A stretch of 64,000 bases of DNA from an uncultured Gemmatimonadota bacterium (GTDB lineage: Bacteria; Gemmatimonadota; Gemmatimonadetes; Gemmatimonadales; Gemmatimonadaceae). The notes beneath the pieces were generated by a model. That model was not told the origin of the DNA. It was given only the letters and a program-made list of their open reading frames with translations, and did no database searches. This document shows, piece by piece, positions 57,178 through 64,000 of this stretch. The stretch covers positions 124,001 through 188,000 of the forward strand of contig CADEDA010000001.1 of NCBI GenBank assembly GCA_902825965.1, given 5' to 3'. A program made the translations under genes and the position numbers. How positions within the stretch are numbered: position 1 is the stretch's first letter; each line of letters starts with the position of its first letter.

Positions 57178-58853
57178 GCGAGTTCTCCGAGCGTGATGGG
57201 GTCTTGGGGAAGGAGCACGGTGAATCGCGTGCCCCCGGTGTCAGTATCGACGAGGATCACGCCGCGATGCGCCTCGATCGCGCGGTGGACGATGGCGAGG
57301 CCGAGTCCGCTGCCGCCGGGTTTGGTCGTGGCGAAGGGCTCGAACATGCGATCGGCGATCTCCGCCGGGATGCCGCTGCCGGTGTCCCGCACCTCGAGGG
57401 CGTACGAGGCCCCCGGCGTGGTCAGGCCCGCCGGGCGCGCGTCGGCGGGCACCGCGCGCAACGACACGAAGACCTCGCCGTCGGGGGGACTCGCCTGGAA
57501 CGCGTTCAGGATCAGGTTGAACATCGCGCGGTGCAGCAGGTCCTCGTCGCCCGTGATGGGCGCGGGGTCGTCCGGCAGCGCCAGCGAGAGCCGCACGTGC
57601 TCGCCGCGGTCCGGATGCGTGCCGGCGAGGGCCGCCGCGCCCTGCACCACCGTGCGCAGGTCCACACGGTCGCGGCGGGCCACCTGCACACGCGCGAAGT
57701 CGAGGAACTCCGACAGGAGGCGGGAGAGCCGCCCCGACTCCCGCACGATCAGCGCGGCGAGTGTGCGCTCGTCCGGCGACGCCTGCGGCCGCTGGCCGAT
57801 CTGCTCCACCGCGCTCTGGATGCTCGCCAACGGGTTCTTGATCTCGTGCGCGAGCGAGGCACTGAGCTCCGCCACGGCCTCGAGGCGCTGTGCGCGCAGG
57901 TTGAGCGCGTCGATCCGCTTCTGGTCCGAGATGTCCTGGAAGATCGCCGTCGTGGCCCGCGCTTCCGCGCGCAGGTCCCCGCTCACGGAGGTCGTCGTGA
58001 TCCCGAGCGGCACCGTGCGCCCGCTGCGCCGCAGGATGCCTTCCTTGCGGTTGGTGACCTTGCCCTCGGCCATGTGCTCCGTGAGCGCGTCGGCCACGCC
58101 GGGCGAGTTCTCGCGCAGCGTCTCCAGCACCGGCTGCCCGATCAGGCGGTCGAGGGGGATGGAGAGCAGCGCCGAGGCGCCGGGGTTCGCGTAGAGCAGG
58201 CGACCGCGCTCGTCGACGGTGATGATGCCCGCGCGGATGTTCGCGAGGATGTCCGCCGCCCGCAGCTGCATGCGCGCCAGCTCGGCCTGCAACTGCGCGC
58301 GGCCGAGCCCGGCCTCCTGCAGGCGCGCGGCGATGTAGCCCGTGCCGACGGCCACCAGCGTGAAGACCACCAGCTGCAGCACCAGCGAGCCCGAGAGGTC
58401 GCCCTCGCTCACGAAGAACGCGTCACCCACGAACAGCACGCTGCCCAGCATGGCGAGCAGCAGCGAGCTGCCGATCGGCAGCAGGATCGCCGCCGCCGCG
58501 AACACCAGGATGTAGAGGGCCGAGAACTGCGACTCGGCGCCGCCGGTGAGGTGCACCACCGACGTGATCAGCAGCAGGTCGTGCACCAGCTGCAGGTAGA
58601 GGAACGCCGGCGACGGCTCGATCCGGTTAACTTCCGTCCGCACGAACGAGAGGGCGGTGAGCGCCATCGCCGTCACGAAGAACACCGTCGCGATGAAGGT
58701 GCTGAGCGGATCGCTGAACAGCGTGAGCAGCAGCGCCGCGCCGAAGCTCGCCGTCGCGACGGCGATGCGGACCAGGTAGATCCAACGCAGCAGCCGGCGC
58801 GGTGCGAGCACCACGTAGGCCTCTTCGTCTGCCGCGCTGGGGAGTGGACTCAC
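57174..58853 (-). CDS. pilS: PAS-containing membrane sensor histidine kinase (PilS-like)
   Basis: A 559-residue kinase. About six membrane helices fill residues 20-178, as in PilS, followed by a PAS domain (about 198-310), the dimerisation box LAHEIKNPLAS with phospho-acceptor His336, and an ATPase domain with NLILNAFQASP, DTGSGIP and GSGLGLAI. GTG 58853 has AGGAG about 10 nt upstream. It heads the operon continuing into pilR and three glycosyltransferase-like genes. What it senses is not evident; in other species PilS reads pilin levels in the membrane. Confidence 0.92.
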
Positions 58854-58954
58854 CGACCTGCTCCTATATGGAGGCGCTGCCCGCGCGGTGTTGCATTGCG
58901 CAAGGACCCCACAAGGACGACCGCCGTGGCATTTTGCAACGAGTGGATGGGACC

Positions 58955-59407
58955 GTGAACGACTCCTCGCTCTGGACCGACGCCGGTCGGCTGCGCGTCA
59001 ACGCGCGCCTCTCGATCCCCGCCGACGAACTCGAGGTCCGCGCCACGCGCGCCGGGGGACCCGGCGGACAGCACGTGAACACCTCCTCCACGCGGATCGA
59101 GGTGGTCTGGAATCCCATGACCTCGAGCGCACTCGACGAGCCCACGCGCGAGCGTCTGCGCGAGCGCCTCGCCACCCGACTCGATTCCCGCGGTGCACTG
59201 CGCATGGTCGCCGCCGACACGCGGTCGCAGGCGCGCAATCGCGAGCTGGCCTTCGAGCGGCTCGCGGCGCTGCTGCGTCAGGCGCTCGTGATCCCCAAGG
59301 TGCGGCGCGCCACCAAGCCCACCCGCGCCTCCAAGCAGGCGCGCCTCGACACGAAGAAGCGGCGGTCGCAGCAGAAGCGCGACCGCCGCTCGTTCGGCGA
59401 CGACTGA
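58955..59407 (+). CDS. arfB: Peptidyl-tRNA hydrolase ArfB (ribosome rescue)
   Basis: A 150-residue release-factor-like protein that frees stalled ribosomes. The catalytic GGQ is at 37-39 in RAGGPGGQHVNTSSTRIEV. The Lys/Arg-rich C-terminal tail (RRATKPTRASKQARLDTKKR) enters the empty mRNA channel. GTG 58955 with GGATGGG upstream gives the standard length near 140-150. It diverges from the pilS operon and converges on the outer-membrane protein gene. Confidence 0.93.
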   Translation: MNDSSLWTDAGRLRVNARLSIPADELEVRATRAGGPGGQHVNTSSTRIEVVWNPMTSSALDEPTRERLRERLATRLDSRGALRMVAADTRSQARNRELAFERLAALLRQALVIPKVRRATKPTRASKQARLDTKKRRSQQKRDRRSFGDD

Positions 59408-59410
59408 GGG

Positions 59411-59426
59411 CGGCGCGGCCGCGCCG
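59411..59426. terminator. 16-bp perfect GC palindrome between convergent genes
   Basis: CGGCGCGGCCGCGCCG is its own reverse complement. It lies in the 25-bp gap between the arfB stop and the convergent gene ending at 59433. With no spacer it forms only a loop-strained hairpin, and there is no T-run, so it is a weak bidirectional terminator candidate. Confidence 0.4.
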
Positions 59427-59432
59427 TCGGGG

Positions 59433-60167
59433 CTACTTCCGACGCGACAGCGACGGCCGGAACGTGACCCCGATGAAGATCGTGAGCAGGTCCGCGCGTG
59501 TCTCGCGCGGCGTGACGATCAGGTCGCCGTTGCTGTCCTCGACGATGTCACCTTCGGTGAGGTACCGCACCTTCTCGCCGTTCCAGGTGTAGCGCGCACC
59601 GAGGTCGAGCATGGCGCGGCCGCTCGCGATGGGGATGTAGAACCCGCCCAGCACGGTCTTGGCGAAGGTGCCGTCGTTGGAGTTGGTGGACGACGCGAAC
59701 GGCACGTTGCTCGAGTTGGACCCTTCCACCGACGACGTGGTGGTGAAGGCCGAGAAGCCGATCATGCCGCCGAGATACGGCTTGGCGGTCGGGCCGGGGA
59801 GCCCGACCTGTGCGCCGATATTGCCGCCGAAGATCGAGTTCGTGGTGGTGACGTCCACGTTGATGAGGCCGAGTGCACCGCCGCCGAGCGGCACGCGCCG
59901 CCGCTCGGAGCCGTAGATCATCACGCCGAGGTCAGTGCGCAGCCCCACCACGCCGTTCATCGCGTAGATGAGTCCGCCGCCGAACCCGCCGGCGACCTTC
60001 ACGCCCTGCGCGAACTCGCCCTGCGGGATGCCGATCTGCAGACCCACCGGGATGGAGATGGGACCGGGGACCATCGCCGGGGCGGTCTCCTGCGCCGCCA
60101 GCGGATGCGTCGCAACGAGAGAGGTGGCAAGCAACAGGGCGACGTGGCGTGCGGCGTGCGGGGACAT
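59433..60167 (-). CDS. Small outer-membrane beta-barrel protein
   Basis: A 244-residue protein with signal peptide ending near LAAQ (26). Alternating hydrophobic strands with Gly-rich turns (GGFGGGLIYAMNGVVGLRTDLGVMIYG, split over several strands) fit an eight-stranded OmpA/OmpW-like barrel. The last strand is LLTIFIGVTFRPS. A Ser/Asn-rich loop (EGSNSSNVPFASSTNSND) is probably surface-exposed. No specific family is recognised. Confidence 0.8.
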   Translation of the reverse strand: MSPHAARHVALLLATSLVATHPLAAQETAPAMVPGPISIPVGLQIGIPQGEFAQGVKVAGGFGGGLIYAMNGVVGLRTDLGVMIYGSERRRVPLGGGALGLINVDVTTTNSIFGGNIGAQVGLPGPTAKPYLGGMIGFSAFTTTSSVEGSNSSNVPFASSTNSNDGTFAKTVLGGFYIPIASGRAMLDLGARYTWNGEKVRYLTEGDIVEDSNGDLIVTPRETRADLLTIFIGVTFRPSLSRRK

Positions 60168-60206
60168 GGGCGGGTGTGGTGGTGTCGTGGGGAACTGGTG
60201 GCGGTA

Positions 60207-61673
60207 CTACCGTGAGGACGACTCGCCTGTTTCACCCGTAAGCACCCGAACCGTTCCCATCGCCGCCGCGAGAGCGCCCCACGCGGCCGTACGCCGCGCG
60301 GCGATGCTCGCCTGCCGCAACCGCTCGTCGAGCACCGCCCGCTCTCGGAGGTTCACGAGCAGCAAGGAGCTCTCCCCCGCCTCGAACCGCCGCAACTCGG
60401 CGTCGAGCAGGGTCTGCGAAGCGGTCACCACGCGCGCCTGCCGCGCCGATTGCTCCTCCACCGCCCGCAGGTCCACGAGTGCGCGTTCCACCGACAGGCG
60501 CACCTCGTTCTGCACACGATCACGCTCCCAACCCAGGGCCTCGGCCCGCTGCGTGGCCGCGCGCCAGCGCCCGAGCTCGCGCCGCGCGAGCAGCGGCACG
60601 CGGATCGATGCGCCAGCCTTGTGTTCGTCCAACACCGAGTCGAACCCCGGCAGGTCGCTGAACCGGCGGCCCGCCGCGAGCGCGCTCACGTCCACACTCG
60701 CGCTGGGCAGCACCTGCAGCGCCACCAGGCGCCGCTGCGCGTCGGCCTGCAGCCAGCGTGCGCGCGCGCTCTGCACGTTGGGATGCGTCGCGATCGCGCG
60801 CGCGATCGCTGCCTCGCCCACGTGGAACGCCTCATCCGCGTCCGACGGATCCGCCGGGCGTGGCACCTCGGTCGCAGCGAGCGGTGTGCCGTCCGGGCGC
60901 CAGAGATACCCGGCCACGGTCAAGCGAGCCGCCGTCGCGCTCGCGCGCGCCTCACTTTCCGCGACCGCGCGGCGCTCCAGCTCCGCCAGCGCCTCGGTGC
61001 TGTCGATGGGCGCAGCGTCCCCCGTCTCCACCCGACGGCGCATGGCATCGTAGCGGAACCGCGCGAGCGCGACACCGTCACGCGCGATCGTCGAGCGCAG
61101 CTCGGCTTCGTACCACGCACCCCAGTCCCGCGCCGCCGCCTGGAGCAGCCGCACCAGGGTGCCCTCGCGCTCCGCCTCGGCCGCCGCCTCCGCGAGCTCC
61201 GCCTGACGCCGCTGCGTGCGCCGTTCGTCCGTGAGCACGCGCGGACCGATCGGCAGGCTGAATCCGGCCGACAGCAGGCCCTCGCCGGGCGTCGCGCGCT
61301 CGGGGTTGATGATCTGCCCGGCCGCGCGCTCCCAGCCGACCTTGAAGTCCACGCCCCACGGCGTCGGCACCACGACCCGCGCGTCGAGTTCGTCGTAGTA
61401 GCCGATGCCCTTGAAGCGCTTGATGTCCCAGGTCGCACTGAGGTACGGATCGAACGCCCCGCGCGCCGCCTGCGCCTCGGCGCGCACCTGACGCTCCGCA
61501 AGCAGCGCCTGCCGCGCGAGCGGATGGTGCAGCCGCACCCGTTCGAGGAAGGCGCCGAGGGACAGCGTGGCATCGGGCGGTGCGACCGGCTGGGCGTGCA
61601 GCGGCGCCGCGGCGAACAGCGACACGGTGCACATCGCGACACCCAGCGCGCCGAGGCGCTGACGTACGCTCAC
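60207..61673 (-). CDS. TolC-family outer-membrane efflux/secretion channel
   Basis: A 488-residue TolC-like protein. Signal peptide ends near LHAQP (28). The first helical hairpin starts LSLGAFLERVRLHHPLARQA, and long coiled-coil helices run through the protein with a repeat around residue 290 (AIARAIATHPNVQSARARW). GTG 61673 overlaps the HlyD-like stop (GTGA). It forms the exit duct of a type I system with the two upstream genes. Confidence 0.9.
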   Translation of the reverse strand: MSVRQRLGALGVAMCTVSLFAAAPLHAQPVAPPDATLSLGAFLERVRLHHPLARQALLAERQVRAEAQAARGAFDPYLSATWDIKRFKGIGYYDELDARVVVPTPWGVDFKVGWERAAGQIINPERATPGEGLLSAGFSLPIGPRVLTDERRTQRRQAELAEAAAEAEREGTLVRLLQAAARDWGAWYEAELRSTIARDGVALARFRYDAMRRRVETGDAAPIDSTEALAELERRAVAESEARASATAARLTVAGYLWRPDGTPLAATEVPRPADPSDADEAFHVGEAAIARAIATHPNVQSARARWLQADAQRRLVALQVLPSASVDVSALAAGRRFSDLPGFDSVLDEHKAGASIRVPLLARRELGRWRAATQRAEALGWERDRVQNEVRLSVERALVDLRAVEEQSARQARVVTASQTLLDAELRRFEAGESSLLLVNLRERAVLDERLRQASIAARRTAAWGALAAAMGTVRVLTGETGESSSR

Positions 61674-62956
61674 GGCTTCTTCGCCGCCGCATCCTGCGGC
61701 AGCGCCGGCGGGAACCCGTTCATCATGCGCCAGAGCTCGAACCACACGCGCACCTCGCGCAGCAACGCCCAGCCGCGCGCACCGGAGCCGAGGCGAAGTT
61801 CCGCCGGCCAGGGCTGGTCGGCCGGGTCGGCGCTCACCAGCACGCGATACGTCCCGTCCGGCGCGGCGAACTGGTCGATCACCGCCACCCGGCCGCCGAA
61901 GGTACCCACCGCCACGCTGGGCCAGCCGCTGAACTGCACGGCGGGCCATCCTTCGAACTCCAGGCGCACGGGGTCGCCGATCCGCACGAGCGGGACGTCG
62001 CGGGCGCTCACGCGGAGGGCCACGGCGAGTTGCGGCGTCAGGGGCTGCACACTCGCCACCGCCTCGCCGTCCTTCACGATCTCGCCGGTGCCGCCACGCA
62101 GCGCACGGACGACGATGCCATCGCGTGGCGCCCGCACGATCAGCAGGCCCTGCCGCTCGGAGAGGTTGTCGAGTCCCATCGCGAGTTTGGCGACCTCCGC
62201 CTCGCCCTCCGCCACCTCCGCCAGCGTCGCACTGCGGTCACCCTCGACCTTGGCGATCTTCTCGCGATAGTCCGCGTCGACGCCGTTGCGCTCCGCCCGC
62301 GCGGTGCCGAGCGCTGCAGCCTGCTCGGTGGCGAGCGCGGACGCACGCTGCGCGCGCTGCCGCGCGGCCTCGAGTTCCGCCCGCGACCGCAGCCCGTCCG
62401 CGAACAGCGCCTGCGCCCGCGCCAGCTGCAGCGTCGCCAGCGAGTCCTCCAGCTGGGCCGCCGCGAGGGTCGCCGTGAGCTGCGCGATCCGATTGTCCGC
62501 CTTCTGCACCGCGAACACCCAGGCCGAGTCCAGCGCACTGCGCTGGCGCGCCAGCGCCGCCGCCTTCTCCGCCTTGCTCGACACCGCCATGCGCTTCTGC
62601 CGCAGTTGCTGGCCGGTGCGGTCGAGCGCGCGCGGATCGAGGTAGGTCTCCTTCACTTCGCCGAGCGCGACGAGCGGGTCGCCGGCGGACACCTGCGCGC
62701 CCTCCTCGACGAACCACTCGATCACCCGCCCGCCCACCGTCGCCACCGCCTGCTGCGGCCGTTCGTCCGGGCGCAGCGCCGTCACGTCGCCCATGGCCTG
62801 CACGTTCTGCTGCCAGGGCAGGAACAGTACCACCAGCACGGTCGCGGCGACGGCGAGCAGCCAGCGGCGCAGCGTGCGGAACGAGGCCGGGCGCGCGAGC
62901 AGCCGCACCGCCTCGAGGCGCGGACCGCGCGCCAGGGGATCCAGGAGGTCCGCCAT
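61670..62956 (-). CDS. HlyD-family periplasmic adaptor (membrane fusion protein)
   Basis: A 428-residue adaptor. A membrane helix lies at about 32-48 (LLAVAATVLVVLFLPW); a split biotinyl-lipoyl domain (TVGGRVIEWFVEEGAQVSAGDPL and later IVRAPRDGIVVRAL) flanks a coiled-coil hairpin (about 115-265); a beta-barrel domain follows (VSARDVPLVRIGDPVRLEF). Its ATG overlaps the ABC gene stop by 1 bp. It links the ABC exporter to the TolC-like channel. Confidence 0.92.
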   Translation of the reverse strand: MADLLDPLARGPRLEAVRLLARPASFRTLRRWLLAVAATVLVVLFLPWQQNVQAMGDVTALRPDERPQQAVATVGGRVIEWFVEEGAQVSAGDPLVALGEVKETYLDPRALDRTGQQLRQKRMAVSSKAEKAAALARQRSALDSAWVFAVQKADNRIAQLTATLAAAQLEDSLATLQLARAQALFADGLRSRAELEAARQRAQRASALATEQAAALGTARAERNGVDADYREKIAKVEGDRSATLAEVAEGEAEVAKLAMGLDNLSERQGLLIVRAPRDGIVVRALRGGTGEIVKDGEAVASVQPLTPQLAVALRVSARDVPLVRIGDPVRLEFEGWPAVQFSGWPSVAVGTFGGRVAVIDQFAAPDGTYRVLVSADPADQPWPAELRLGSGARGWALLREVRVWFELWRMMNGFPPALPQDAAAKKP

Positions 62957-64000
62957 CACGGCCTCCCGCCGTTGCCCGGCACCATCGCCGCGACGAACGG
63001 ATCGCGCGCCACGTCGCGCCACGGACCGATCGCGCGCACGGTTCCCGCGTCGAGCACCAGCACCCGGTCGCAGCGCTCCAGGAGCTCGCGAGCGTGCGAG
63101 ACCATGATCAAGGTCCACGGCGCCGCGCGGTCGGTGAGCACCGCCGCCAGTTCGCGCCGCGTGTCGGGCTCCACGTTCATCAGCCACTCGTCGACGAGCA
63201 GCAGCCGCGGCCGCGTGACGATCGCGCGCGCCACCAGCAGCCGCACCCGCAGCGACGACGGGAGGCCGCGCCCGTCGCTGCCGAGCAGCGTCTGCGCGCC
63301 CTGTGCCATCGCCTGCACCTCGGCGGCCGCCCCCACGCGCTCGAGCGCGGCGCGCACCTCCACCGGTCCGATGCCGGCGCGCCCGAGCGCGATGTTCTCC
63401 TCGACCGTGCCGTCGAAGAACGGCGCCGTGGCGAGGATCAGTCCCGTGCGATCGCGCAGCGAGGCCGCATCGATGTCCCGCTGCGTGATGCCGTCGTACG
63501 TGACCACGCCGTGACAGCTGGGCAGCAAGCCGGCGAGGACCGCGAGCAGCGTCGACTCACCCGAACCATCGGAGCCGACGATGCCGAGCCGCTCCCCGGA
63601 CGCCACCTCCAGGGTCACCCCGTGCAAGGCATCGCGCGGCGCGTCGGCGTAGCGGTAGCCCACGTCCTGCAGCGCGACGGCCATGCCCGGGCCCGCGCGC
63701 AACGCCTGCCCCACCGCGCGCTCGAGCGGCAGATCGGTCACGTGGCCGAGCTTCACCACCGAGGTGATGACGTCGTACACCTCGGCGATCGAGTTCACCA
63801 GCTTCTCGATGCCCGCCAGCACCGTGACGATCACCAGCTCCGCAGCGACGAACTGCCCCAGCGTGATCTGTCGGTCGATCACCAGCGCGCTGCCGAGGAT
63901 GAGCAACGCACCGGTCACGACCACCTTGAAGCCGATCGCCGCCATCGCCTGCGTCACGAGCACCCGGAAGTGCCGCTGCCGGTACCGCAGGTAGCCGCTC
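62956..64000 (-). CDS. ABC exporter (transmembrane plus ATPase domain), truncated by window edge; degenerate ATP site
   Basis: The visible 348 codons cover the last membrane helices (VVVTGALLILGSALVI, FVAAELVIVTVLAGIEKLV) and the full nucleotide-binding domain; the N-terminus lies beyond 64000. The Walker A reads GSDGSGEST: the essential Lys is replaced by Glu. The Q-loop glutamine is absent (ILATAPFFDGT) and the signature LSGGQ is replaced by GLPSSL. Walker B (LLLVDEWL) and the H-loop histidine (IMVSHA) remain. It is first of the type I set with HlyD- and TolC-like genes. It may not hydrolyse ATP normally. Confidence 0.88.
   Translation of the reverse strand, partial: SGYLRYRQRHFRVLVTQAMAAIGFKVVVTGALLILGSALVIDRQITLGQFVAAELVIVTVLAGIEKLVNSIAEVYDVITSVVKLGHVTDLPLERAVGQALRAGPGMAVALQDVGYRYADAPRDALHGVTLEVASGERLGIVGSDGSGESTLLAVLAGLLPSCHGVVTYDGITQRDIDAASLRDRTGLILATAPFFDGTVEENIALGRAGIGPVEVRAALERVGAAAEVQAMAQGAQTLLGSDGRGLPSSLRVRLLVARAIVTRPRLLLVDEWLMNVEPDTRRELAAVLTDRAAPWTLIMVSHARELLERCDRVLVLDAGTVRAIGPWRDVARDPFVAAMVPGNGGRP

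Noticed and set aside
58860-58954. Sigma-54 promoter in the pilS-arfB gap
   Set aside because: TGG...TTGC pairs occur on both strands but their spacing is 3 nt or more too short for -24/-12.

Overview
The window is a GC-rich (roughly 70 %), almost fully coding stretch from a Gram-negative-type bacterium: it encodes a TonB-dependent receptor, a TolC-type channel, a PilQ secretin and many lipoproteins. The mixture of features (codV/clpQY-like gene order around topA, Ig/cohesin-rich lipoproteins, BNR-repeat proteins, a BlaR1-like sensor with HEAT repeats) suggests Gemmatimonadota, probably Gemmatimonadaceae. That is inferred from gene content, not from a marker comparison. I saw no rRNA, tRNA, CRISPR array, insertion sequence or phage gene.

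Left part (1-11.9 kb): a truncated membrane-protein gene, a TetR regulator coupled to the transglycosylase mtgA, an Ig-like/cupredoxin lipoprotein, a large BNR-repeat secreted protein, then on the minus strand a lytic transglycosylase with a DUF350 protein. Next is a BlaI repressor / M56 BlaR1-like membrane peptidase fused to HEAT repeats / HEAT-repeat exported protein operon, with two abutting BlaI-type operators over its promoter. A GNAT acetyltransferase and a small unknown gene follow.

Middle-left (11.9-24.6 kb, plus strand): a TonB-dependent receptor is followed by five exported lipoproteins, several overlapping. They carry FN3, PKD, cohesin-like and dockerin-like modules, a beta-helix region and an M30-like HExxH metallopeptidase. 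This looks like a surface-assembly or surface-degradation locus and is the least familiar system in the window. A PAS-GGDEF-EAL protein follows.

Middle (26.8-49.1 kb, almost all minus strand): a long, tightly packed run holds a Ser/Thr kinase, a peroxiredoxin with a histone-like basic tail, an epimerase, a bile-acid:Na+ symporter-like carrier, a flavin monooxygenase, argF, a lipoprotein and hslUV. A GT-C membrane glycosyltransferase on the opposite strand separates hslV from xerC, an SRPBCC protein, trmFO, topA, aroK and aroC. The topA-trmFO-xerC-hslV-hslU order matches the Bacillus topA-gid-codV-clpQ-clpY block. Then comes the type IVa pilus alignment operon pilMNOPQ.

Right part (49.4-64 kb): three minor prepilin genes, the major pilin pilA with a near-consensus sigma-54 promoter and an intrinsic terminator, and a pilS-pilR-GT-C-GT2-TMTC-like operon. 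The last suggests that pilin expression and possibly glycosylation are linked. Finally there are arfB, a small outer-membrane protein, and a type I secretion set (TolC-like, HlyD-like and an ABC exporter cut by the window edge) whose ATPase has lost the Walker A lysine.
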